Assembly (NCBI RefSeq): GCF_001424345.1
Contig: NZ_LMPF01000004.1
Span: forward strand, 226,803-290,802
Direction of reading: 5' to 3'
Source of the DNA: Burkholderia sp. Leaf177
GTDB taxonomy: Bacteria > Pseudomonadota > Gammaproteobacteria > Burkholderiales > Burkholderiaceae
Length of the DNA: 64,000 nt
Positions 35,284-44,270 of this stretch are shown piece by piece. The position numbers were made by a program, and so were the translations under genes. The notes beneath the pieces were generated by a model, which saw nothing but the letters and a program-made list of their open reading frames with translations, searched no databases and was not told where the DNA came from. Position 1 is the stretch's first letter, and each line of letters starts with the position of its first letter.

Positions 35284-36315
35284 ATGCTGCTCGACGATGT
35301 CTCCGCGTTGACCAACGCGGGATCTTTGCTATCTGCCGACGGCGAGATCGTTGCGCCTTACGACCTCGAGGTAACGGACAGTCCGGCTACGGGTTATCGC
35401 GCACTCGGTCTTTCGCATGGCGTATGCAATGCCGCATTGGCGCCATTTACCGCCGATTACTCCAAGCTATCCCGCGTACACGTGATCAACGGCATGGGTG
35501 TGACGCTTGGCGATTCCATCATCGGCATCACTGCGCTACTCGCTATCAAGGCGAATTTCCCACACATTAGTTTCACGATTTATCGGCCACGGCACACACC
35601 CGCGTACGTAAAGCAGCTGTATGAACTAGCCGCTCCGCTATTAGGTACGATCGTCGATCTGCCCGTTAAGCCAGGCGCGTTGGCGCCGCACGAGTTACGC
35701 ATCGATATCGGCAATCATCTGTTCTGGCCGAAATTCGCCGAATTGCCGATGATCGATTTTTTTATCGATGCAATGGGATTGGCGCCTCAAACAATTCCAT
35801 CCGGGCGCAAGCGCAACCATTGGCTGAAAGGCCTGGACTTGCCGCGCTCGCATGCAACGAGCGGCGATTACGTGCTGTTGTGTTCAACGGCCAGCACACC
35901 GGTGCGCAGCATTCCAGTATCCCAACGTGCGCGTTTGGCCGAAGCAATGTGGCAGCGCTTTCACCTGCCTGTGACGGGCTTCGGCGCGATCGACCACGCT
36001 CATTACACCGATCTCATGCCACTCGCTCCGAGCACGGCGGATTTCATCGCGTGGATAAAGAGCGCGCGTTACCTGTTCACGCCCGATACAGCCGCGCTTC
36101 ACATCGCCGCCGGATTCGATATTCCCACCACGGCGTTCTTCACCACGATCGCACCGGACTTGCGTGTGCGCGACTACCCGAATTGTCATTCGGTGGACCT
36201 CCACCTTCCGCAATTAAAGGGTATCCACGCAAGCAATCAGACCAGCGATATAGAACTGATCGAGCGTGCGTACACCGCGATAAACGCCGTGCAATTATTT
36301 TCAGAGACTACTTAA
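35284..36315 (+). CDS. GT9-like (heptosyltransferase-family) glycosyltransferase
   Basis: 343 residues. VINGMGVTLGDSIIGITALLAI and FPHISFTIYRPRHTP follow the N-terminal pattern of ADP-heptose transferases. Near the C-terminus ARYLFTPDTAALHIAAGFDIPTTAFF matches the donor-binding stretch that usually reads D-x-xxxHxAAALGxPxxALFG. The substrate is unknown; GT9 enzymes also act on non-heptose sugars in O-antigen and glycan pathways. The start at ATG 35284 is the first in-frame ATG after wbpM; the ribosome binding site is weak. It ends the LPS-type block. Confidence 0.68.
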   Translation: MLLDDVSALTNAGSLLSADGEIVAPYDLEVTDSPATGYRALGLSHGVCNAALAPFTADYSKLSRVHVINGMGVTLGDSIIGITALLAIKANFPHISFTIYRPRHTPAYVKQLYELAAPLLGTIVDLPVKPGALAPHELRIDIGNHLFWPKFAELPMIDFFIDAMGLAPQTIPSGRKRNHWLKGLDLPRSHATSGDYVLLCSTASTPVRSIPVSQRARLAEAMWQRFHLPVTGFGAIDHAHYTDLMPLAPSTADFIAWIKSARYLFTPDTAALHIAAGFDIPTTAFFTTIAPDLRVRDYPNCHSVDLHLPQLKGIHASNQTSDIELIERAYTAINAVQLFSETT

Positions 36316-36694
36316 CATTCAATAAACCAATGACAACAAGCCTTTGGAATGTAGTCGGAATTAATTACCTGAAATTGTAAGAATAAAATATGATATGAAC
36401 CGCTGAAATTCTACTGTTTTGTCATATTCGGGCAAACCATTAGGATGGTATGCTTCCTGCACGCATTCTTCATATCCTATGACGTAGGACGAAATGTGCG
36501 CCGAATTGGATACTGTTGTGCACCACGGCGCGGATTAGATGCATTTGGAATGCACCAACTTGTTGTTTTTGGCAAACGTTTGCGAATACTTCGAGTTTCT
36601 TGATTCAGCGTCTGGCGGGTGGATCCCACCTCAACGCATGTTCAACGCCTGGTTCAACTTTTCGCAGAGCGGTCCGACTGCATGGAGCAACCCA
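36316..36694. other. AT-rich spacer between the O-antigen block and the bce block
   Basis: About 380 bases, much poorer in GC than the surroundings. No gene is credible here. An open extension of the next frame back to 36539 has no ribosome binding site and no family resemblance. The stretch should carry the promoter of the transposase-derived gene and contains a perfect palindrome at 36572-36583. Confidence 0.5.
36572..36583. promoter_or_regulatory. Perfect 12-base palindrome, candidate operator
   Basis: GCAAACGTTTGC equals its own reverse complement and lies 112 bases before the ATG of the transposase-derived gene in an AT-rich stretch. LacI-type regulators bind palindromes of this style, but a single site gives weak support. 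Confidence 0.3.
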
Positions 36695-37645
36695 ATGTTT
36701 TTCGACGAACTCAGCAATGAAGAGTGGGCGCTGATCGCCCCGCTTGTGGCCGAAGGCGAAGTCCGTGAACATCGTCGGGGACGGCCACGCGCGCATCCGC
36801 GCACTATCGTGAACGCGGTGTTGTGGATTCTTACGACCGGCGACACGTGGTCGAAGCTTCCCAGCCACTATCCGACTGTGCCGACCTGCCGCCGCCGTTT
36901 CAACGACTGGCAAATGGACGGCACATTGATAGAAATGGTCACGCGGCTCGCCACGCGCGGCCGGTCGTTCGCCATTGTTCCGTCGCCACCCGTCGAGGCG
37001 CCGCAGCGTCAGGCGCAAAACGCGTACGAATGCGACCGCTTGCGTGGCGTGTTCTGGCAGAACCCGGAATCGTGGGGCGCGGGGGACGGGCGCGGTGCGA
37101 ATGCCGTCGATGCGCTGTTCGCCAGCGTGCCACGCCGTTTGCCGGACGCGCACGATGTCGCACGCGCGAATGCGTCCACGGCGTTGTCCGCGCGCCGCGC
37201 CGCAATGCTCATGAATGTGCCGCGCGCCATGTATCACGATGCGTCGCGTATGGCGGGGCGTCCGCTCGATCCCGTGCCCATGGCCTTCGAGCCCGACTGC
37301 ACGCCGGTGCATGACGGTCACGGCTATACCATCTACGCCATTGCCCGTCCGGTTGCAGGCAGTATGTTTCGCGGCTGGGCCGAGATCGTGAAAGACGGGC
37401 GTCGCGTCGAGCGTTCGGGCCTGATCGGTCCGCGATACGGCAACGCGGAGGAAGCGGCTTCGTATGCGCTGGAATGGTCGCGCAGATGGATCGCGTCGCA
37501 GTCCACGCGCGTCACGCATCCGGGGCAGGAGGTGTCGGCCAAAGTGGAAGTGCCGGCGGAAGCGGCAGCGGCTGAAGCCGGTCACGCACAAATGGAGCGC
37601 GCGGCGCCGGTTGAAGCACGCCGCTTTGCGGACGTGCAGGGATAA
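36695..37645 (+). CDS. IS5-type transposase N-terminal domain fused to an unrelated C-terminal region; probable domesticated protein
   Basis: 316 residues. Residues 1-85 match the DUF4096 helix-turn-helix region of IS4/IS5 transposases: FFDELSNEEWALIAPL, RRGRPRAHPRTIVNAVLWIL, GDTWSKLPSHYP, CRRRFNDWQMDGTL. The expected DDE catalytic region is absent. Instead there is a region with no known family (about 90-270, including VPRAMYHDASRMAGRPLDP and GHGYTIYAIARPVAGSMFRGWAEIV), then an Ala/Glu-rich tail. The start at 36695 has GGAG seven bases before it. No terminal inverted repeats are seen around it, and a strong terminator closes it. It sits at the border of the bce cluster next to an AT-rich promoter zone, so a DNA-binding regulator is my inference. 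Confidence 0.65.
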   Translation: MFFDELSNEEWALIAPLVAEGEVREHRRGRPRAHPRTIVNAVLWILTTGDTWSKLPSHYPTVPTCRRRFNDWQMDGTLIEMVTRLATRGRSFAIVPSPPVEAPQRQAQNAYECDRLRGVFWQNPESWGAGDGRGANAVDALFASVPRRLPDAHDVARANASTALSARRAAMLMNVPRAMYHDASRMAGRPLDPVPMAFEPDCTPVHDGHGYTIYAIARPVAGSMFRGWAEIVKDGRRVERSGLIGPRYGNAEEAASYALEWSRRWIASQSTRVTHPGQEVSAKVEVPAEAAAAEAGHAQMERAAPVEARRFADVQG

Positions 37646-37671
37646 AGGAAGGCTGCAAATCGCAAGACCGC

Positions 37672-37715
37672 ACGCCATGCGGCGCGTTTGATTCGCGCGC
37701 CGCATGGCGTTTTTC
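37672..37715 (+). terminator. Strong intrinsic terminator between the transposase-derived gene and bceA
   Basis: ACGCCATGCGGCGCG (37672-37686) pairs perfectly over 15 bases with 37696-37710. The loop is nine bases and is followed by TTTTT. The bceA stop codon on the minus strand (37714-37716) touches the T run. On the plus strand this is a textbook terminator. On the minus strand the hairpin also follows the bceA stop directly, but without a U run. Confidence 0.88.
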
Positions 37716-39219
37716 ATTGCCGGCCGTATTTATCGTCGAAACGGACAATGTCGTCTTCGCCCAGATATGTGCCGGATTGCACTTCTATTATTTCAAGCGG
37801 CATCTTTCCTGGATTCTCAAGCCGATGCTGCACGCCAATCGGAATGTAGATCGACTCGTTTTCGGAGAGGATGAGCTCCTCCTTGCCACGCGTCACCAGC
37901 GCCGTGCCACGAACAACGACCCAATGTTCCGCGCGATGATGATGCATCTGCAATGACAGCCTCGCGCCTGGCTTCACCACGATGCGCTTGACCTGGAACC
38001 GGTCGCCGTTATCGACGGAATCGTAATGGCCCCACGGCCTGTGCACCTTGCGATGATCCGCCGCCTCCTTGCCTTGCTCGGCCTTGATGCGACCGACGAT
38101 CGCCTTCACGTCCTGCACGCAGGATTTATCGGCGACAAGAATGGCATCGGCCGTTTCCACGATCACGAGGTTATGCGTTCCCACGCACGCGATCAGGCGG
38201 CCTTCGGAATGCGCGTACGTCGATGTCGATCCCTGGAACATCACGCGTCCGCGCGCGACGTTTTCTTCTGCGTCTTTCGGCAGGATCTTCCAGATGGCAT
38301 CCCACGATCCGACGTCGGACCAGCCTGCGTTGAGCGGCACGACGGCGCCCGCGCAGATGCTTTGATCGGCGGCGAGTTGCTCCATGACCGCGTAGTCGAT
38401 GGAGTCGGAAGGCGATGCCGCGAACGCCTGTTTGTCTAGGCGGAAGAATTCGCCATCGCGCGTGCCGGCGTCGCACGCCGCGCGGCACGCGGCATGGATG
38501 GCAGGCTGAAAATGTTGAATGGCTTTCAACCACACCGACGCACGCACGATAAAAATCCCCGCGTTCCACCAGTATTCGCCGGAACTCACGTACTGGCGCG
38601 CGAGTTCGAGATGCGGTTTCTCCACGAATTTTTCGAGCGGCCACGCGCCCGAACTGAGCATTTGCTGGCCGACCTTGATATATCCATAACCCGTTTCCGC
38701 GTGTGTCGGCACGATGCACATCGTGACGATGGCGCCGTCTTCCGCGCATTTCGCGCCTGCGCCAATCGCTTTGTGAAATGCTTCGGTATCCGTAACAACA
38801 TGATCTGCGGGCATGACGACGAGTATGGCGTCGTCGCCGGAAGAGAGTGCGTGCATGGCGGCGACGGTCAGCGCGGGAGCCGTATTGCGTGCTACCGGTT
38901 CGAGCAGAAGGTCGGCCTTGCGGCCAGAGGAACGCAATTGGTCCGCGGTTGTGAACCGATGATCTTCGCCGCACACGATGATTGCATCGTCGACACGCGC
39001 TGTGCCGTATGTCAGGCCATCGAGCCTTTGGGCGGTGGACTGCAACAGCGACTGATCGCCGATCAGGCCGATCAACTGCTTCGGAAAATGCTCGCGCGAC
39101 ATGGGCCAGAGACGCGTTCCCGCACCGCCGGCAAGGATGACGGGCTGGATTCTCAGCCGGGTGTCCGATGCAGAAGGCGCGTGTGGATGGCTGACAGCGG
39201 TTGTATCGATGGCGGTCAT
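37714..39219 (-). CDS. bceA: Bifunctional mannose-1-phosphate guanylyltransferase / mannose-6-phosphate isomerase (second copy)
   Basis: 501 residues. The N-terminal domain has PVILAGGAGTRLWPMSREHFPKQ, LLEPVARNTAPALTVAAMHA and VVMPADHVVTD. The C-terminal cupin has QMHHHRAEHWVVVRG and ends VQSGTYLGEDDIVRFDDKYGR. GGAG lies eight bases before ATG 39219; an upstream ATG at 39264 is less likely. It is divergent from bceB, exactly as bceA is in the cepacian cluster of the Burkholderia cepacia complex, and should supply GDP-mannose, and through gmd/rmd GDP-D-rhamnose, for the exopolysaccharide. It is only moderately similar to manC at 17.4 kb. Confidence 0.95.
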   Translation of the reverse strand: MTAIDTTAVSHPHAPSASDTRLRIQPVILAGGAGTRLWPMSREHFPKQLIGLIGDQSLLQSTAQRLDGLTYGTARVDDAIIVCGEDHRFTTADQLRSSGRKADLLLEPVARNTAPALTVAAMHALSSGDDAILVVMPADHVVTDTEAFHKAIGAGAKCAEDGAIVTMCIVPTHAETGYGYIKVGQQMLSSGAWPLEKFVEKPHLELARQYVSSGEYWWNAGIFIVRASVWLKAIQHFQPAIHAACRAACDAGTRDGEFFRLDKQAFAASPSDSIDYAVMEQLAADQSICAGAVVPLNAGWSDVGSWDAIWKILPKDAEENVARGRVMFQGSTSTYAHSEGRLIACVGTHNLVIVETADAILVADKSCVQDVKAIVGRIKAEQGKEAADHRKVHRPWGHYDSVDNGDRFQVKRIVVKPGARLSLQMHHHRAEHWVVVRGTALVTRGKEELILSENESIYIPIGVQHRLENPGKMPLEIIEVQSGTYLGEDDIVRFDDKYGRQ

Positions 39220-39705
39220 GACGAAGAACTCCTGAGCGTGAACGGGTAATGCAATTTTGAGCAAGTAGTAAATAGCCGATAAATCAAAAAACCAGAAAAT
39301 AATCGATGAACATATGCGAGCTGATAACTCGGCTATTAAAGGTAACCAAGGTTCGACATTGAATTTTTTTCTTACGTTCGGCGAATTTTTTTATTCGAAA
39401 ATAATTGCCTTGCGATCTGTCTAACGGCTTATCCGGCAAGCCTATGCGGGAACTAAGGCCGTAGAAAAAAATTCGTTCCAAGGCACTTCACAAGCCGCCC
39501 TTAGCGCTATCCATTTCTTCTCGTGACAAAAATAAATCGGTTCAAAACGACAATTTAAATCGCGCATTATTTTGCGGTTGCAGCACGAATTTAATTCCAG
39601 CCTTATACGGGTATGTACCAAGGCAATCGGCGCTCATGTTTTGAAAAGACGTTCCGGCTGAAACGAGTCCGCCGCGCCCTGTGATTCCCACCCGAGGTGT
39701 CTTAA
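39220..39705. promoter_or_regulatory. AT-rich divergent promoter region of the bce cluster
   Basis: 486 bases between the divergent bceA and bceB starts. It contains several A/T runs of seven or more (around 39363-39395 and 39465) and no credible gene. It must drive both bceA and the long bceB-K operon. GAGGTG at 39694-39699 is the bceB ribosome binding site. I could not assign exact -35/-10 boxes, and I saw no JUMPStart/ops element. Confidence 0.6.
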
Positions 39706-41076
39706 ATGTTGAGCGTGCTCTCGAGAATGATCGACATAGCGATGGTCGCGCTGGGCGCGTTGCTCGCCGCGTCGCTGCACGCGGGAAATGCGGTATGGCT
39801 CGACGATATGCAAAGCACGCTGCTCGCGTTCAATTGCGTGCTGGTGATCATGACGTTCCCGTCGTTCGGGGTGTACAAGTCGTGGCGTGGCAAGCCCGTC
39901 TACGACCTGTTGCTGCGCGTGACGGTCGCCTGGCTGTTGGTGGAAGGCGCCGGCGTGTTGCTGACGTTCAGCGTGCATCGCGCGGACCTGTTGTCGCGTC
40001 TATGGTTGCTCTACTGGGGCGTGGCCGCCGCCGCGCTGCTAATGATCTCGAAGGCGAGCGTACACGCGGCGTTGAAGTCGCTGCGGCGCGAGGGTTTCAA
40101 TCAGAAGGCGGTGGCGATTGTCGGCGCGGCGCCTTACGGCCAGTTCCTGATCGATCAAATGCGCAGTCGTCCGGAAGCGGGTTTTCGCCCCGTATATGTA
40201 TTCGATGAAACCTTCGCCGATGAAACGCTCGCAGGCATACCGGTAAGCCGTGATCTGGCCGACCTGACGGAACTGGTTCGGCGCCGCGCGATTCGCGAGT
40301 TGTGGCTTGCGTTGCCGATTTCGCAGGAACGCACCATCCATAAGCTCGTCACCGAGTTCCGCGACGACTTCGTGAACATCCGCTTCATCCCCGATGTACG
40401 CAGTCTTTCGTTCTTCAATCACGCGGTGGTCGACCTGCTCGGCGTGCCGGCGATCAACCTGGCGGCGTCGCCGATCACGGATTTGAAGGTGTTGCCCAAG
40501 CGCGTCTTCGATCGCATGTTCGCCGCCGTCGTGTTGCTGAGTCTCGCGCCGTTGTTGATCGTGCTCGGCGTGGCAGTGAAGCTGTCCTCGCCCGGACCGG
40601 TTTTCTTCAAGCAGAAGCGCAAGGGTATCGATGGAAACGAGTTCGAGATCTTCAAGTTTCGCTCCATGCGCGTGCATAAGGAAACTGCGGGACACGTCAC
40701 GCAAGCGAAGAAGGGCGACAAGCGCGTAACGCGTGTTGGCGCATTCCTTCGACGCACGAGCCTCGACGAACTGCCGCAGTTCATCAACGTGCTTCGCGGC
40801 GAGATGTCCGTTGTAGGTCCGCGTCCCCATGCACTCGAACATGACGACATCTACAAGGATCTCGTGAAGGGCTACATGTACCGGTATCGGATCAAACCCG
40901 GCATTACCGGCTGGGCGCAAGTGAATGGCTTTCGCGGTGAAACGGATCGCATCGAAAAGATGATGGGGCGCGTAAAGCTCGACCTGTACTACATGCAGCA
41001 CTGGACTTTCGGACTCGACATGAAGATTGTCGCGATGACTTTATGGAAGGGTTTTGCCGGTGCAAACGCGTACTAA
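39706..41076 (+). CDS. bceB: Undecaprenyl-phosphate glucose phosphotransferase (WcaJ type)
   Basis: 456 residues. About four helices lie in the first 120 residues, then a Rossmann-like cytoplasmic domain with VAIVGAAPYGQFLIDQM. A fifth hydrophobic segment (about 270-290) precedes the catalytic domain with FFKQKRKGIDGNEFEIFKFR, RRTSLDELPQFINVLRGEMS, VGPRPHALEHDD and ITGWAQVNGFRGETD. This is the polyisoprenyl-phosphate hexose-1-phosphate transferase family, which starts repeat-unit synthesis at the inner membrane. First gene of the plus-strand operon. Confidence 0.94.
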   Translation: MLSVLSRMIDIAMVALGALLAASLHAGNAVWLDDMQSTLLAFNCVLVIMTFPSFGVYKSWRGKPVYDLLLRVTVAWLLVEGAGVLLTFSVHRADLLSRLWLLYWGVAAAALLMISKASVHAALKSLRREGFNQKAVAIVGAAPYGQFLIDQMRSRPEAGFRPVYVFDETFADETLAGIPVSRDLADLTELVRRRAIRELWLALPISQERTIHKLVTEFRDDFVNIRFIPDVRSLSFFNHAVVDLLGVPAINLAASPITDLKVLPKRVFDRMFAAVVLLSLAPLLIVLGVAVKLSSPGPVFFKQKRKGIDGNEFEIFKFRSMRVHKETAGHVTQAKKGDKRVTRVGAFLRRTSLDELPQFINVLRGEMSVVGPRPHALEHDDIYKDLVKGYMYRYRIKPGITGWAQVNGFRGETDRIEKMMGRVKLDLYYMQHWTFGLDMKIVAMTLWKGFAGANAY

Positions 41077-41126
41077 AAACTCAACCGAATACGCTTGAAT
41101 AATTTGCCAACCCTGGAGCGCGTGTT

Positions 41127-42518
<1,392 letters not shown>

Positions 42519-42537
42519 ATCATAAAAATTCTTGCGT

Positions 42538-42568
42538 GCGATGACCGGTTCAAGGACCCGGTCATCGC
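42538..42568 (+). promoter_or_regulatory. Perfect hairpin in the bceC-bceD gap, possible attenuator or partial terminator
   Basis: GCGATGACCGG (42538-42548) pairs over all 11 bases with CCGGTCATCGC (42558-42568) across a nine-base loop. No U run follows, so full termination is doubtful. It lies 20 bases after the bceC stop and could lower expression of the export genes or protect the bceC mRNA end. Confidence 0.5.
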
Positions 42569-42610
42569 GCTGTGCTTAGTCGATAAAAAACATTCACGGA
42601 CACCGCCCAC

Positions 42611-43066
42611 ATGTTTCAAAGCGTCTTGATCGTCTGCCATGCAAATGTCTGCCGGAGTCCTGTTGCCGAGATGCTGTTTCGCGCGCATTCGGCACGGATG
42701 ACGACCACGCATGCAAGACGCGGGATCGAATTCGGCTCCGCGGGGCTTTTTGCGCAAGAGGGACGCGCTATCGATTCAACCATGTCGCGTCTCTTGACGG
42801 AACGCGACGTGGATTCGTCGGGACACGCCGCACGCCAGCTCGATCGCGCGATGGCCCGTGCAGTCGATCTGATTCTGGTGCCCGAGCGCAGGCACATCAC
42901 CGCGATCGAGGAGATGGAACCGGTCACGCGCGGCAAGGTGCACTTGCTTGGCAAGTGGGAAGACTCCGAAGTAGTCGATCCATATGGCCGCCACGAAACC
43001 GCCTATCGCGAGAGCTTCGGGCTTATTGAACGTCTGGTCCAGGGATGGCTGAATAAAATATGGTGA
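42611..43066 (+). CDS. bceD: Low-molecular-weight protein tyrosine phosphatase (Wzb family)
   Basis: 151 residues. The P-loop C-x5-R-S is VCHANVCRSP with Cys9 and Arg15. The general-acid loop is DPYGRHETAYRESF near the C-terminus. It should dephosphorylate the BY-kinase encoded by bceF and so set polymer length and export. The phosphatase/Wza/kinase order is the standard exopolysaccharide control block. The stop overlaps the wza-like start by seven bases. Confidence 0.95.
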   Translation: MFQSVLIVCHANVCRSPVAEMLFRAHSARMTTTHARRGIEFGSAGLFAQEGRAIDSTMSRLLTERDVDSSGHAARQLDRAMARAVDLILVPERRHITAIEEMEPVTRGKVHLLGKWEDSEVVDPYGRHETAYRESFGLIERLVQGWLNKIW

Positions 43067-44235
43067 ACCGGTCTCTAGCTTTTTCTGTTTCCGCGATCTT
43101 TTCGCTGACGACTTTTTTGTCGGCTTGCGGCACGTTGCCGGGTTACAGCCTGAACACATCGCGACTTCAGGACAACGACCCCACGCCGACCGCAACTTAT
43201 CCGGTCCGCCTGATTTCGGCCGATGTCATCCTGCAGCAAAATCGCCCGGCTACGGCAGCGCCGTTGCCACCTGCGCGTTTTGCCGATCCGGCGCAATACG
43301 TGTATCGCGTGGCGCCGCAGGACATTATCGGCATCACGGTCTGGGATCATCCTGAGCTGACCACGCAGCAAGGCCAGACCTTGTCAGCGGGTGGCAACAC
43401 CACGCAAACGGTGGCTGGCGCGCTCGCGCAGCCGTACACCACGGCGTTACCGGGTCAGGCCGATCCGTTCGGGCAAACCGTCGCGCCCGACGGCACGATC
43501 TTCTTTCCGTTCCTCAACAAGGTTCCCGTCGCCGGCAAGACCGCCGGCGAGATTCGCGATCAGCTCGCCGCAGCTTTGTCGCCGTATTTGAAGAAACCTC
43601 AGGTCGATGTGCGCGTGCTCGCGTACAGAAGCCAGAAGGTCTCGGTGACGGGCGAAGTCAAGACGCCCGGGCCGCTTGCAATGAGCGACGTGCCGTTGAC
43701 GCTGGTCGACGCCATCACGCGTTCCGGTGGCACCACAGCCGATGCCGACTTGCAGCGCGTGCGCCTGACGCGTAACGGCAAGCTGTATCAACTCGATGCC
43801 GACGGCGTGCTCGACCGTGGCGAAATAGATCAGAACGTGATGCTTCAGGCGGGCGACATTGTCAACGTCCCGGATCGCACCGACAGCCGTGTATTCGTGA
43901 TGGGTGAAGTCAAGACACCACTGCCTGTATCGATGATGAAAGGCCGCCTCACGATCGCCGATGCCTTGACGCAAGCCGGCGGCATTCTCGATACGGATGC
44001 AAACGCGCGGCAGATCTACGTGGTGCGCGGCGCACGGGAAAAGCCCGCATCGCCCGACATCTACCGGCTCGATCTGACGCAACCGGATTCGCTGCTCTTG
44101 TCCACGCAATTCCGTTTGCAACCGCTCGACGTGGTGTACGTGGGCACGGCCGGCTCGGTGCAATTCAACCGTCTGGTGAACCAGGTCCTGCCGACGCTGC
44201 AGACCATCTTCTACCTGAAGCAACTGACGCGCTGA
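43060..44235 (+). CDS. bceE: Outer membrane polysaccharide export lipoprotein (Wza family)
   Basis: 391 residues. The signal peptide ends in the lipobox LSAC with Cys23, so the mature protein is lipid-anchored. The polysaccharide export domain starts at about residue 85 (YRVAPQDIIGITVWDHPELT). SLBB beta-grasp modules follow, with VSVTGEVKTPGPLAMSDVP and VFVMGEVKTPLPVSMMKGR. The octameric channel would carry the polymer across the outer membrane in concert with bceF. ATG 43060 overlaps bceD. Confidence 0.95.
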   Translation: MVNRSLAFSVSAIFSLTTFLSACGTLPGYSLNTSRLQDNDPTPTATYPVRLISADVILQQNRPATAAPLPPARFADPAQYVYRVAPQDIIGITVWDHPELTTQQGQTLSAGGNTTQTVAGALAQPYTTALPGQADPFGQTVAPDGTIFFPFLNKVPVAGKTAGEIRDQLAAALSPYLKKPQVDVRVLAYRSQKVSVTGEVKTPGPLAMSDVPLTLVDAITRSGGTTADADLQRVRLTRNGKLYQLDADGVLDRGEIDQNVMLQAGDIVNVPDRTDSRVFVMGEVKTPLPVSMMKGRLTIADALTQAGGILDTDANARQIYVVRGAREKPASPDIYRLDLTQPDSLLLSTQFRLQPLDVVYVGTAGSVQFNRLVNQVLPTLQTIFYLKQLTR

Positions 44236-44270
44236 ACGTCAATGCGCGTCAAAACAACCGGAATCGAATC

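Noticed and set aside
36539..36694. Extension of the transposase-derived frame to 36539
   Set aside because: The added 52 residues do not resemble the IS5 family, and GGAG precedes the ATG at 36695 where the family homology begins.
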